Below are positions 8,767-18,590 of a stretch of 64,000 nt of DNA, one piece after another. The translations under genes were made by a program, and so were the position numbers. The stretch spans positions 1 to 64,000 of the forward strand of contig QFPK01000005.1 in assembly GCA_003248865.1 (NCBI GenBank). The letters are read 5' to 3'. Origin of the DNA: Sphingomonas sp. GTDB lineage: Bacteria; Pseudomonadota; Alphaproteobacteria; Sphingomonadales; Sphingomonadaceae. Within the stretch, counting starts at the first letter, position 1, and each line of letters opens with the position of its first letter. The notes below the pieces were generated by a model. The model was not told where the DNA came from. It did not search any database and was given only the letters and a program-made list of their open reading frames with translations.

Positions 8767-9924
8767 TCAGGGGCGCGCGGGCAGCGGCGGCGCCTCCTGA
8801 CCCACCATCGACAGAAGGCGCGGCGTTCCCCGCTCCCCATGGATGGCGATGCCGTCCAGCGCCGTGTTGAAGGATCGCAGCTCCTCCGGGGAGAAGCTGA
8901 TTTCCACCGCGCCCAGATTCTCCTCCAGATGCGTGCCGTTGGTGGTTCCGGGGATCGGCACGATCCAGGGCTTCTGCACCAGCAGCCAGGCCAGCGCGAC
9001 CTGTGCCGGCGTGGCGGACTTGCGCTGCGCCCATTCCCGCAGCAGCCCAACCAGTGCCATGTTGCCCGCCAGCGCCTCCGGCGTGAATCGCGGGTTCGTC
9101 CGGCGATAATCATTGTGGTCGGGCTGGTCGAAGCGGGTGTCGGCGGTGATGGCCCCGGTCAGCAGCCCGGCGCCCAGCGGGCTCCAGGGCACGAAGCCGA
9201 TGCCCAGCTCCTCGCACAGGGCCAGTACGCCCTCCTGCGGCCCGCGCCACAGCAGTGAATATTCATTCTGGATCGCAGTCACCGGCTGCACCGCATGCGC
9301 GCGGCGCACGCTGTTCAGGCCCGGCTCGGACATGCCGAAATGCAGCACCTTGCCTTCCGCGATCAGGTCCCGGATCGTGCCGGCCACCTCCTCGATCGGC
9401 ACATTGGGGTCCACCCGATGCTGGTAGAACAGGTCGATCCGGTCGGTGCCCAGCCGCTTCAGCGAGGCTTCGGCCACCGCGCGGATATGCTCGGGCCGGC
9501 TGTTCGTCCCGCCGATGCGCAGCGCGCTCGTCCGGTCCAGATTGAACCCGAACTTGGTGGCGATCACCACCTTGTCGCGCATCGGCGCCAACGCCGCGCC
9601 GACCAATTCCTCGTTGATGAAGGGGCCATAGGCTTCGGCCGTGTCGAAGAAGGTCACGCCCCGGTCAACGGCCCGGTGCATCAGGCGGACCATCTCCGCC
9701 TTGTCCCGGGGCGGATTATACTGGCCGCCGTTCATGCTCATGCAGCCCAGCCCGAGCGCTGAAACCTCCAGCGACCCAAGACGACGCTTCGCGCCGACAA
9801 CCGCAGGCGCCGCCCGCGCCGCTTCGCCCGTCAGCATCAACCCCATCGCCAGCGCGGCGCCGCCCAGCAGCTCCCGCCTGTCGATGCCATGCCCGTCGCC
9901 GCGCGCGCCCGATGTAGCTGTCAT
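8767..9924 (-). CDS. Aldo/keto reductase with twin-arginine signal peptide
   Basis: The mature part is an aldo/keto reductase homologous to the one at 5936-6925, with the same FFDTAE-YGPF, ATKFGF, QHRVDPN and IPGTT segments. It is preceded by about 45 extra residues containing Arg16-Arg17 (RRELLGG), a hydrophobic stretch and an ARA site, which is a typical Tat export signal. The start at 9924 has AGAAAGG about 7 bp upstream; an ATG at 9960 is possible but overlaps the upstream gene. Export of a folded, NADP-loaded enzyme to the periplasm is the inference. It is the last gene of the minus-strand efflux array, 32 bp after the Tat-type dehydrogenase. Confidence 0.85.
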   Translation of the reverse strand: MTATSGARGDGHGIDRRELLGGAALAMGLMLTGEAARAAPAVVGAKRRLGSLEVSALGLGCMSMNGGQYNPPRDKAEMVRLMHRAVDRGVTFFDTAEAYGPFINEELVGAALAPMRDKVVIATKFGFNLDRTSALRIGGTNSRPEHIRAVAEASLKRLGTDRIDLFYQHRVDPNVPIEEVAGTIRDLIAEGKVLHFGMSEPGLNSVRRAHAVQPVTAIQNEYSLLWRGPQEGVLALCEELGIGFVPWSPLGAGLLTGAITADTRFDQPDHNDYRRTNPRFTPEALAGNMALVGLLREWAQRKSATPAQVALAWLLVQKPWIVPIPGTTNGTHLEENLGAVEISFSPEELRSFNTALDGIAIHGERGTPRLLSMVGQEAPPLPARP

Positions 9925-9956
9925 TGGAATACCTTTCTGCTGAAGCGGCCCCGTCA

Positions 9957-11162
9957 TCACGCGGCCTGTCCCGCCTTCATGTCGATGACGAAGCGGTAAC
10001 GGACGTCCTTGCCCACGATCCGGTCATAGGCGGCGGCGATCTGGTCCGGCCGGATCAGCTCGATCTCGGGCCGGATGTTGCGCGCGAAGCAGTGGTCCAC
10101 CACCTCCTGCGTCTCCGCGATGCCGCCGATCATGGAGCCCGACAGGCTCTTCCGCCCGAAGGCCATCGCCGCACTGCTGATGCCCCGCGCCTCGCCCAGG
10201 CCCACGTTCACCAACGTGGCCTCGGTCTTCAGCAGGTCCATGAAGGGTTGCACCTCGAAGGCGAAGGGCACGGTGGAGATGATCAGGTCAAGGCTGCCCG
10301 CCAGCCGCGCGAGCCCGGCGGTGTCGCTCCACAGCAGGGCCTCCCGCGCGCCCATCCGCCGCGCATCCGCCACCTTGCCCGGGGTGGTGGTGAACACGGT
10401 CACATCGGCGCGCTGCGCGATCGCCAGTTTCACCGCCATATGGCCCAGCCCGCCAAGGCCCACCACGCCCACGCGCCAGCCCGGCCGCACGTTCCAGTGC
10501 CGGATCGGCGAGAAGGTGGTGATCCCGGCACACATGATCGGCGCCGTGCTCGGCAGGTCCATGCCGGGCGGCACCCGGATCACGAAGCCCTCCGTCACGA
10601 CGATCCGCTCCGAATAGCCGCCAAGGGTCCGCCCGCCGGAGACCTTGTCCTGCGATCCGTAGGTGAAGGTGGTGCCGTTCAGGCAGATCTGTTCCCGGTC
10701 CGCCAGGCAGTTGGCGCAGGTGCCGCAGCTGTCGACCATGCAGCCGACGCCGCCGATGTCGCCCACCCGGAACTTCGTGACCGCGCTGCCCACCGCCAGC
10801 ACACGCCCCACGATCTCATGGCCCGGCACCACGGGATAGGTCGGGTTGCCCCAGTCGCCCCGAACCGTGTGGACATCGGAATGGCAGATGCTCGCATACA
10901 GGATATCCAGCAGGACATCCCTGGGCCCAAGCGCCCGCCGCCGGATCTCGATCGTCTCGAACGTGCGTGCATCCACGGCAGCCCGGGCGCGGGTCGGGAA
11001 GGGGCCGGTGCCCACAACTGGCGGGGCCGACTGCGCATTCGCCTCACCGGCCGGCCCCATTGTCAGGGGCGCCATGGCCATCGCCCCGGCACCCGCCAGC
11101 ATGAACTGGCGGCGGTCGGGCAGGGGCGCCCTGGCGGCAACGTCATTGCATCTCTCGCACAT
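9957..11162 (-). CDS. Zinc alcohol dehydrogenase with twin-arginine signal peptide
   Basis: The protein has 401 residues. The N-terminus carries Arg17-Arg18 (DRRQFMLAG), a hydrophobic helix and a cleavage-like ANA-Q near 43, which is a Tat signal. The rest is a YahK-type zinc alcohol dehydrogenase. Its catalytic ligands are Cys93 and His115-Glu116, its structural cysteines are 146, 149, 152 and 160, and it has a GLGGLG cofactor motif. It is homologous to the cytoplasmic enzyme at 4833-5882. It follows the outer-membrane efflux gene by 69 bp on the same strand. An NAD(P)-linked enzyme outside the cytoplasm would need a tightly held cofactor, as in glucose-fructose oxidoreductase. Confidence 0.85.
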   Translation of the reverse strand: MCERCNDVAARAPLPDRRQFMLAGAGAMAMAPLTMGPAGEANAQSAPPVVGTGPFPTRARAAVDARTFETIEIRRRALGPRDVLLDILYASICHSDVHTVRGDWGNPTYPVVPGHEIVGRVLAVGSAVTKFRVGDIGGVGCMVDSCGTCANCLADREQICLNGTTFTYGSQDKVSGGRTLGGYSERIVVTEGFVIRVPPGMDLPSTAPIMCAGITTFSPIRHWNVRPGWRVGVVGLGGLGHMAVKLAIAQRADVTVFTTTPGKVADARRMGAREALLWSDTAGLARLAGSLDLIISTVPFAFEVQPFMDLLKTEATLVNVGLGEARGISSAAMAFGRKSLSGSMIGGIAETQEVVDHCFARNIRPEIELIRPDQIAAAYDRIVGKDVRYRFVIDMKAGQAA

Positions 11163-11231
11163 GTCATGCTCCTCGATGGTGGGGGTGCGGCCGGTTCGCG
11201 ACCGGTCCGCACGGGGTTCGGGCGGCAGGCC

Positions 11232-12635
11232 TCATGGAACGGCCTCCCCTCCAAGCGCCTGGTAAAGCGCGATGCGGTTGCTGCCGTCGGCCAGCTGCGC
11301 GGCGATCAGCTCCTGCCGCGCGGCATAGAGATTGCGCCGGGCGTCCAGCAGCGACAGGAAAGGGTCCAGCCCGCGCCGGTAACGCATGTCGGCGACTGCG
11401 GCATTGTCGTCAGCGGCGGCGACGGTCGCCTGCCGCGCCTCGATCTCGCCTGCCAGCGTGTCGGCCCGCGCCAGCGCATCGGCCGCTTCCTGAAAGGCCA
11501 GCTGCACCGCTCGCTGATAGCTGGCCAGCGCGGCCTGCTGCCGTGCGCCCGCAAGCGCCACATTGGCGCGCGCGCCGCCGCCGCGGAAGATCGACTGGCG
11601 CGCATCCGCACCCACCGAATAGCTGAAGCTGTCGCCTGCGATCAGGGACGACAGGGCAGGGCTGGAAAAGCCCAGCAGCCCCGTCAGCGAGATCACCGGG
11701 AACAGCTCCGCCCGGGCCACCCCGATATCGCCGTCGGAGGCCCTCAGCTCATATTCGGCGGCGAGCACATCCGGGCGGCGCAGCAGAACGGTCGAGGAAA
11801 TCCCGGGCCGGACCCGGCCGAGACCGGCCAGCGCATCCAGGATATCCGTCGGCAGCAGCTCCGCCGAAACCGGTTCGCCCACAAGCCGCTGAAGCGCGTT
11901 GGCGTCCTGCGCCACGGCCGTCCTCAACCGCGCCATGTCCGCCTCGGCGGTCTTCAGGATGGTCTCCGCCTGCCTCAGGTCGGATCGCGGAATCACCCCG
12001 CGTTGCAGCCGTGCGCGTGTCAGCGCCACACTCGCCTCTGCGCTGTCGCGCGTCTCCCCGGCCACCTGCAGCAACTGCGCGTTCGCCGCATGCCGAAGCC
12101 AGGCCTGTGCGACATCGCCGATCAGAGTCAGCCGCACCGCGCGCGCTGCTTCCTCGCTCGCAAGGAAGCGGTTGAGCGAAGCGTCCTTCAGCGAGCGCAG
12201 GCGGCCGAACAGGTCGATCTCGAACGCGGTGACGCCCAGCTGCATCGAATATTGCGTCCGCGATCCCCCCGTCGCGCCGCTCGCGTCGGCGGCATCGGTG
12301 CGGGCAAAGCCGGAAGTCGCGTCGATCTCCGGCAGCAGCCCCGCGCGGGAGATTCGATACTGGCTCCGCGCCGCCTCGATATTGGCGAGTGCCAGCCGGA
12401 TGTCCGCATTCCCGGCCAGCGCCTTCCCGATCAGCTCGCGCAGGCGGGGGTCGTTCACGAACACCGCTTCCGCAGGTTCGGGCCCTGCCTCCCGCGCCCG
12501 GCCATCCTGCGCATTCGCGGGCCAGCCGGCCGGAATGGGGGGTGTCGAAAGCACATGCTTCGGCTGGAACGAACAGGCGCCGGCACCGGCCATCAGGGCG
12601 GCCATCGCCGCGCGGCACAGCCGCCGGGCGGACAT
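11232..12635 (-). CDS. RND efflux outer-membrane channel lipoprotein (NodT/OprM family)
   Basis: This 467-residue TolC-like channel forms the outer-membrane exit of a tripartite RND pump. A lipoprotein signal with lipobox AGAC (Cys near 21) is followed by two outer-membrane-efflux repeats, rich in Ala and Gln coiled-coil heptads such as the ANIEAARSQYR and LAGARQQAALASYQRAV segments. Its start overlaps the stop of the RND pump by one base, so the two are translationally coupled. Together with the adaptor it completes the pump. Substrates cannot be read from the sequence. Confidence 0.9.
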   Translation of the reverse strand: MSARRLCRAAMAALMAGAGACSFQPKHVLSTPPIPAGWPANAQDGRAREAGPEPAEAVFVNDPRLRELIGKALAGNADIRLALANIEAARSQYRISRAGLLPEIDATSGFARTDAADASGATGGSRTQYSMQLGVTAFEIDLFGRLRSLKDASLNRFLASEEAARAVRLTLIGDVAQAWLRHAANAQLLQVAGETRDSAEASVALTRARLQRGVIPRSDLRQAETILKTAEADMARLRTAVAQDANALQRLVGEPVSAELLPTDILDALAGLGRVRPGISSTVLLRRPDVLAAEYELRASDGDIGVARAELFPVISLTGLLGFSSPALSSLIAGDSFSYSVGADARQSIFRGGGARANVALAGARQQAALASYQRAVQLAFQEAADALARADTLAGEIEARQATVAAADDNAAVADMRYRRGLDPFLSLLDARRNLYAARQELIAAQLADGSNRIALYQALGGEAVP

Positions 12636-15600
12636 CAGCCGGCCTCCGGTTGCGGCACCTGGCGGCTGAACAGGCGCCCGGCCCGCAGCGCGGCATGCCG
12701 CACCAGCACATAGAACAGCGGGATGTAGAAGATGGCCAGCAACGTCGCCGACAACATGCCGCCCACAACTGCCGTGCCGATCGCGATCCGGCTGTTCGCA
12801 CCCACCCCGGTCGCCAGCGCCAGCGGCATCACGCCGAAGATGAACGCCGCGCTGGTCATCAGGATCGGCCGGATCCGCAGCCGCGCCGCCTCCAGCGCGG
12901 CCTCAAGCGGGCTGCGGCCCTGCCGTTCGGCCAGTTCGGCGAACTCCACGATCAGGATCGCGTTCTTCGCGGCGAGGCCCATCGTCATCAACAGGCCGAT
13001 CTGAAGATAGATGTCGTTGACCAGCCCGCGCAGCGTCACGGCCAGCACGGACCCCAGCAACCCCAGCGGGATCACCAGCAGAACCGCGAACGGGATGGAC
13101 CAGCTTTCGTACAGCGCCGCCAGGCACAGGAACACGACGACAAGCGCAAGCGCATAGAGCAGCGGCGCCCGACCGGACGACAGCCGCTCCTGGTAGGAAA
13201 GGCCGGACCAGGCGACCGTCACGCCGGGCACCGCGCTCGCCAGCTCCTCCATGCGCTGCATCGCCTGGCCGGAACTCACGCCGGGCGCCGCCGTCCCGTT
13301 GAATTCCGCCGCGGGCAGGCCGTTGAACCGGGGCAGGCTGGAAGGGGTGAGGGACCATGACAGCCGGGCGAATGCAGAAAAGGGCGTCATCTCGCCCGAA
13401 GCCCCGCGCACGGACCATTGGTCGAAATCCTCCGGCGCGTCGCGGAACTGCATGTCGCCCTGCAGATACACCCGCTTCACCCGGCCCCGGTCGATGAAGT
13501 CGTTCACATAGGTGCCGCCGAACGCCGTCGACAGCGTCGCATTGGCCTCGGCCTGCGTCAGCCCCAGCGTCGACAGCGCCTCGGCGTCCATGTCCAGGCG
13601 CAGCTGCGGCAGGCTGGGAAGCTCGCTCAGCCGCACGGATGCCAGCAACGGGTCGGCCGCAGCGGCTTCGACCAGCCTGTCCCGCACGTCCCGGAACTGC
13701 GCGTCGGGCATGCCGCTGCTGTTCAGCAGCTGCATCGTGAAGCCATTGGACATGCCGAGCCCCCGCACCGGCGGCAGCACCAGCGGGAAGGCCTGCGCAT
13801 CGCGAAAGCCCCGGAACGCCTGCGCCGCCCGCGCCACGACAGCATCGACGCTCGCGGACGGGTCCGTCCGCTCGGACCAGTCGCGCAGGTTCATATAGGC
13901 GTTGCCGGTGTTCTGGCCGCCGGAACCGACGAAGATGAAGAGCGCGCTGATGGTGTCGCTCTCATTTTCGCGAAAATATTGCTCGATCCGCGACCCGACC
14001 TCCTCGGTCTGGCCGAAGGTGGCCCCCGACGGTAGGCGGAACTGCACCAGCGCGCGCCCCTGGTCCTCGTTGGGCAGGAACCCCGTTGGCAGCCGGACGA
14101 ACAGCACGCCCAACAGGACCACCAGAAGCAGATAGGCGCCAAGGGCGGGCCAGCGCCGGGCGATGACCGCAGCCGTCAGCGCCACATAGCGCTCCGTTCC
14201 CTTGCGCTCGATCGCGGAGAGCCTGCGCCCTGCAGCCGCCAACCGGGCCGTGAAACCGGGGAAGGTCCGGGACATCCGGTTGTCCGGCGCCTCCCCCGCG
14301 GCCGCTCTCGGCTTCAGCACGGATGCCGCGAGCGCCGGGCTCAGGATCAGGGCCACCAGCACCGACAACACCATCGCAGAGACAATGGTCAGGGAGAATT
14401 GCCGGTAGATGACACCCAGAGACCCGCCGAACAGCGCCATCGGGATGAACACCGCAGAAAGCACCAGCGCGATGGCGATCAGCGCGACGTTGATCTCGTG
14501 CATGGATTCGATCGTCGCATCCCGGGCCGACATGCCCGAGTTCTCGTGCATCAGCCGCTCCACATTCTCCACGACCACGATGGCGTCATCGACAAGCAGG
14601 CCGATCGCCAGCACCAGCCCGAACAGCGTCATGGTGTTGATGGAAAAGCCGGCGGCATAGAGGATGGCGAAGGTGCCCAGGATCACGACCGGAACCGCAA
14701 TCGCGGGGATCAGCGTCGCCCGCCAGCTCTGCAGGAACAGGAACATCACCAGCACCACCAGCACGACGGCTTCCAGCAGCGTCTTCACCACCTCGCTGAT
14801 CGACTGCCGGATGAAGGGCGACACATCGTTCGCGAACCGGACGGTCAGGCCGGAGGGGAAACTGGCGGACAGGCGCGTCACCTCGGCCTTCACCAGATCG
14901 GCCGTCACCAGCACATCGGCGCCGGGCGCCGGGCGGATCGCCATGCCCGCGCCGGGATGGCCGTTGATCCGGCTGGACATGCTGTAGTTTTCGGATCCCA
15001 GCTCGACCCGCGCGACATCCCCGATGCGCACGACCCCGCCCGATACCGTCGTCTTCACCACGATGGCCCTGAACTCTTCGGCCGTCTGCAACCGGGACTG
15101 CGCGGTGATGATGGCATTCAGCCGGTTGGCGGAAGGCTGGGGCATGCCGCCCACCTCGCCCGACGCCACCTCGGTGTTCTGGCTGCGTATGGCGGCCGCA
15201 ACATCCTCCGGGTTCAGCCGGAAGGACGCCAGCTTGTCCGGATCCAGCCAGATGCGCATGGCATAAGGCGATCCGAACACATCGGTGTCGCCCACGCCCG
15301 GCACGCGGGAAAGCGGATCCTGCAGGTTGGTGGTCAGATAGTCCGCCACGTCCCGGCTCGAAAGCCGGTCGGACTCATCATAGACCGAGACCAGCAGCAC
15401 CTCGTCGGGGTTGGCCTTGCGAACCACCAGCCCCTGCTGCTGCACCTGCGCGGGCAGGCGGGAAACGATCTGCTGCACCTGGTTCTGGATCTGCACCTGC
15501 GCCGTATCGGGGTCGATTCCCTTGTCGAAGGTGACGGTCACGGTCGTCGAATTGCGCGCGCTCGACGAACTGAAATAGAGCAGCCCGTCGATCCCGGTCA

Positions 15601-15808
15601 GCGACTGCTCGATGATCTGCGTCACGCTGCTCTCGACAGTCTGCGCCGACGCCCCCGGGTAGTTCGCCCGGATGGTGACCTGCACCGGCGCGATGTCCGG
15701 ATATTGCGCGCGGGGCATCAGGATCAGTCCCGCAATCCCCGCCATCATCACGATGATCGCCAGCACCCACGCGAAGATCGGCCGGTCGATGAACAGGCGG
15801 GAAAGCAT
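12635..15808 (-). CDS. RND multidrug efflux transporter (HAE-1 family, AcrB-like)
   Basis: This is a full-length inner-membrane proton-driven pump of 1057 residues. It begins with the family signature MLSRLFIDRPIFAWVLAI. The two proton-relay aspartates are in GLLVDDAIVVVENV (TM4, about residue 410), and the partner lysine is in GLAAKNAILIVEFA (TM10, about 945). The two large periplasmic loops, with YPGASAQTVE near residue 50, are intact. The pump lies between its adaptor (13 bp gap) and its outer-membrane channel (1-bp overlap). A two-component system is encoded at the head of the same array, so expression probably answers an envelope or chemical signal. Confidence 0.93.
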   Translation of the reverse strand: MLSRLFIDRPIFAWVLAIIVMMAGIAGLILMPRAQYPDIAPVQVTIRANYPGASAQTVESSVTQIIEQSLTGIDGLLYFSSSSARNSTTVTVTFDKGIDPDTAQVQIQNQVQQIVSRLPAQVQQQGLVVRKANPDEVLLVSVYDESDRLSSRDVADYLTTNLQDPLSRVPGVGDTDVFGSPYAMRIWLDPDKLASFRLNPEDVAAAIRSQNTEVASGEVGGMPQPSANRLNAIITAQSRLQTAEEFRAIVVKTTVSGGVVRIGDVARVELGSENYSMSSRINGHPGAGMAIRPAPGADVLVTADLVKAEVTRLSASFPSGLTVRFANDVSPFIRQSISEVVKTLLEAVVLVVLVMFLFLQSWRATLIPAIAVPVVILGTFAILYAAGFSINTMTLFGLVLAIGLLVDDAIVVVENVERLMHENSGMSARDATIESMHEINVALIAIALVLSAVFIPMALFGGSLGVIYRQFSLTIVSAMVLSVLVALILSPALAASVLKPRAAAGEAPDNRMSRTFPGFTARLAAAGRRLSAIERKGTERYVALTAAVIARRWPALGAYLLLVVLLGVLFVRLPTGFLPNEDQGRALVQFRLPSGATFGQTEEVGSRIEQYFRENESDTISALFIFVGSGGQNTGNAYMNLRDWSERTDPSASVDAVVARAAQAFRGFRDAQAFPLVLPPVRGLGMSNGFTMQLLNSSGMPDAQFRDVRDRLVEAAAADPLLASVRLSELPSLPQLRLDMDAEALSTLGLTQAEANATLSTAFGGTYVNDFIDRGRVKRVYLQGDMQFRDAPEDFDQWSVRGASGEMTPFSAFARLSWSLTPSSLPRFNGLPAAEFNGTAAPGVSSGQAMQRMEELASAVPGVTVAWSGLSYQERLSSGRAPLLYALALVVVFLCLAALYESWSIPFAVLLVIPLGLLGSVLAVTLRGLVNDIYLQIGLLMTMGLAAKNAILIVEFAELAERQGRSPLEAALEAARLRIRPILMTSAAFIFGVMPLALATGVGANSRIAIGTAVVGGMLSATLLAIFYIPLFYVLVRHAALRAGRLFSRQVPQPEAG

Positions 15809-15821
15809 CGGCTCCTGCCTC

Positions 15822-17042
15822 TCAGCGCCGGGCCGGGGCCGATGCAGGCCGCAGCGGCCCGATCTGCTCGGGCGTAGAAGCCGCCACGGGGCGAACGGCG
15901 ATATCCGCCCTCAGATTGCCGATGCCCTGCACGATCACCCGGTCGCCGGCGCTCAGCCCGCCGGTCACGATCCAGTTCGCCCCTTCGGTGTGATCGGCCG
16001 TCACGATGCGCTGGACCGCCTTGTCGCCCGGCCCCACCAGCCACACCATCGCCTCGCCGCGTTCGTTGCGCCGCAGCCCTTTCTGCGGAACCAGAATGGC
16101 GGCGGATTCGATCGACTGCGCCAGCAGCGCGCGGACGAACATGCCCGGCAGCAGCAGATGATCGGGGTTCGGCACCCGGATCCGCAGGGCCACCGTCCCC
16201 GACGACGGATCGACCGTCACTTCGGAAAAGGCGAGCATGCCCCGATGCGCATAGGGGCTGCCGTCCGGCAGGATGATCTCCGCCGGGATATGCTCGGGAA
16301 CCGACAGCCCCGCCTTCATGCCGCGCCGCATGGTGGTCAGCTCCGCGGCGGACTGCTGCACGTCGACATAGACGGGATCGATCTGCTGGATGATCGCCAG
16401 CGGGTCGCTCTGTCCCGACACGGCCAGCCCGCCGACCGTGACGAGGGAGCGGCCGATGCGCCCCGACAACGGCGCCGGCACTGCCGTGAAGCGAAGGTTG
16501 ATGCGGCTGGTGTCGAGCCGCGCGGCCGCCTGGCTGACGGCAGCCTCGGCCTGCCGGGCGGCCGCCGTGGCGTTCACGAAATCCTGTCGGCTGACGGCAT
16601 CCACCTCGGCCAGCGGCCGATAACGGTCGACCAGCTCATCGGCCGCGATCCTGTTGGCCTCGGCCGTCCTCAGCCCCGCGCTGGCCTCCCGCAGTGCCGC
16701 GTCATACAGGCTGGGATCGATGCGGTAGAGCGCCCGCCCGGCCTCCACCATCTGCCCCTCCGCGAACAGCCGCTGCCGGACGATGCCGGACACCTGCGGC
16801 CGCACCTCCGCCGTCTGATAGGCAACCACGCGCCCGGTGTAGGGCCGTGTGAGGGGGACGCTGCTCGTCCGGGCGACAACATAGCCCACCTCCACCGCAT
16901 CGCCGCCCTTCGGCGAGCCGTCACCCCGGCCGCAACCGCCAAGGGCTAGCGCGGACCCGAGCGCAGCCGCCGCCAGCAGGACAGTCCCCGCGCGGGGTGC
17001 CCGCTTGCTTTCGTCGTGCGGCGGTGCAGCATAGGATTGCAT
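15822..17042 (-). CDS. RND periplasmic adaptor subunit (AcrA/MexA type lipoprotein)
   Basis: This 406-residue membrane-fusion protein bridges the pump and the outer-membrane channel. The N-terminus has a hydrophobic stretch ending in the lipobox LGGC (Cys near 37). It is followed by the biotinyl-lipoyl half-motifs (YTGRVVAYQTAEVRPQVSG near 60-78 and the later APLSGRIG), an alpha-hairpin, and the beta-barrel and membrane-proximal domains. It lies between the sensor kinase gene (93 bp upstream) and the RND pump (13 bp downstream) on the same strand. Confidence 0.92.
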   Translation of the reverse strand: MQSYAAPPHDESKRAPRAGTVLLAAAALGSALALGGCGRGDGSPKGGDAVEVGYVVARTSSVPLTRPYTGRVVAYQTAEVRPQVSGIVRQRLFAEGQMVEAGRALYRIDPSLYDAALREASAGLRTAEANRIAADELVDRYRPLAEVDAVSRQDFVNATAAARQAEAAVSQAAARLDTSRINLRFTAVPAPLSGRIGRSLVTVGGLAVSGQSDPLAIIQQIDPVYVDVQQSAAELTTMRRGMKAGLSVPEHIPAEIILPDGSPYAHRGMLAFSEVTVDPSSGTVALRIRVPNPDHLLLPGMFVRALLAQSIESAAILVPQKGLRRNERGEAMVWLVGPGDKAVQRIVTADHTEGANWIVTGGLSAGDRVIVQGIGNLRADIAVRPVAASTPEQIGPLRPASAPARR

Positions 17043-17135
17043 CGTCGCGGGCTTAGCAGCCGCGCCGGTCGCGCCCCTGTCGAAACCATGACAATTCTGT
17101 CCGGAACCCCGGCAACCTCTGCGCGGCCTGCCGCC

Positions 17136-18590
17136 TCACTCCGGAACGGCGGCGCGCCCTTGCAGCGGCAGGGATGGCCGAAACAGCGGCCTCGCCGGCT
17201 CCGCCGGCTGGTGCACGGGCTCGGCCCCCGCCGCATCCGCGACGGAAAGCCCGATCACAAAATGGTCCTGTTCATACCGGGCGAACACGCTGCCGCCGTG
17301 CATCGTCGCAATGGCCTTCACGATGGCCAGCCCAAGCCCATGCGTCCGCAGGCTGTCGGCGCGCGCGGGGTCGACCCTGTAGAAGCGGTCGAACAGCCGA
17401 TCCAGCTGCTCCGGCGAAATCGCCTGCCCCGGATTGGCCACGCTGATGAAGGCGAGATCCCCGCGCCGCTCGATGCGCACCCGCACCTCGGAACGCGCCC
17501 GTCCGTGGCGAACGGCATTCTCCAGCAGGTTGGTTAGTGCCCGCCGCAGCAATGCCGGCTCCACCCGGGCGGTGGCGTCCCCCAGGATGTGAAGCCTCAC
17601 ATCCTGCTCGTCGAACAGATACTCCAGAAAATCGGCGGAACCGCGCGCCAGCTCGGCCAGCGAGCAGGCCATCCGCTGCCGGGTCATGGTGCCCGCATCC
17701 GCCCTCGCCAGGAACAGCATGTCGTTCACGATCGCCGCCAGCCGCTCCAGCTCCTCCAGATTCGAATGCAGCACCTCTTCCAGCTCCGCCGCCCCTCTCG
17801 GCCGCGACAAGGCCACTTCGGTCTGCCCGATCAGGTTGCCCAGCGGGGTTCGCAGCTCGTGGGCCACATCGGCGTTGAAGCCGGACAGCCGGGCATAGGC
17901 GGCCTGAATCCGCTCCAGCGCGGAGTTGAACGCCAGCGTCATCCCCTCCAGCTCTGTCGGCAGGTCGCGCGCGGGCAGGCGCAGCCCAAGATCGTTCGGG
18001 TTCAGGCTGGAGGCTGACCGCGTCAGCCGCCGCAGCGGCTGCAATCCCCGGCGTGCGATCAGCCAGGCAAGCCCCGCAGTCGCCGCCACCCCCAGGATCG
18101 AGACAAGCAGGATCCATGCGCCCAGCATCCGCCGCGAGGCCAGGATCGGGCCATAATCCGACGCGATCACAAGCCGGGAGGCCGGCCGTTCATCCCGCGC
18201 GGGCGCCAGCGATTCAACTGCTAGAAAGGTCTTGTCGCCGAACCGCACGAAATAGGATCGATCGGAATTGTGCTGCACGCGGGCGCCGTCCGGCCAGGGT
18301 TCGCCGAAGCCGAAGCGCGGGTCCGGCCCGATCACCCGGAACCGCACCGCGCCGTCGGCCGGGCTGAAGGATTCAAGCTTGTCCGACAGCAGCTCCCAGT
18401 ATCGTGGCGTGCCCGCCCGCTCCACAAGCGGAAGCACGATCGCCTGGCGCGCAAGCAGCTCGGCGCGCTGGTGCCGATGAAGCTCGTTCACCTGGAACAT
18501 ATAGATGGAGAACCCGGTGACGGTGCAGACCGCCGCAGCCGTGGCGGCGAACGCCATCGTCAGATGCACCGCGATGGAACGCGCCGCCAT
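17136..18590 (-). CDS. Two-component sensor histidine kinase (CusS-like)
   Basis: The 484-residue kinase has TM1 at about 10-33, a periplasmic sensor of about 120 residues, TM2 at about 157-178, HAMP to about 232, and the phosphorylated His244 in NADVAHELRTPL. The ATPase has N-box NLLENAVRHG and a final GLGLAIVKAI. The usual DxGxG box is weakened to VANPGQAI. The H-box style is that of heavy-metal and antibiotic sensor kinases. It overlaps the response regulator by one base and precedes the RND genes, so control of the pump by this pair is the natural reading. The ligand is unknown. Confidence 0.9.
   Translation of the reverse strand: MAARSIAVHLTMAFAATAAAVCTVTGFSIYMFQVNELHRHQRAELLARQAIVLPLVERAGTPRYWELLSDKLESFSPADGAVRFRVIGPDPRFGFGEPWPDGARVQHNSDRSYFVRFGDKTFLAVESLAPARDERPASRLVIASDYGPILASRRMLGAWILLVSILGVAATAGLAWLIARRGLQPLRRLTRSASSLNPNDLGLRLPARDLPTELEGMTLAFNSALERIQAAYARLSGFNADVAHELRTPLGNLIGQTEVALSRPRGAAELEEVLHSNLEELERLAAIVNDMLFLARADAGTMTRQRMACSLAELARGSADFLEYLFDEQDVRLHILGDATARVEPALLRRALTNLLENAVRHGRARSEVRVRIERRGDLAFISVANPGQAISPEQLDRLFDRFYRVDPARADSLRTHGLGLAIVKAIATMHGGSVFARYEQDHFVIGLSVADAAGAEPVHQPAEPARPLFRPSLPLQGRAAVPE

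Noticed and set aside
9924..12713. Very long plus-strand frame of 929 residues
   Set aside because: It lies opposite three genes with clear domains (ADH, AKR and the efflux channel). Its product is Arg/Gly/His-rich without a fold; it is an antisense shadow of GC-rich codons.
14399..15877. 492-residue plus-strand frame
   Set aside because: It is antisense to the RND pump, of low-complexity His/Arg/Gly composition, with no homology signature.
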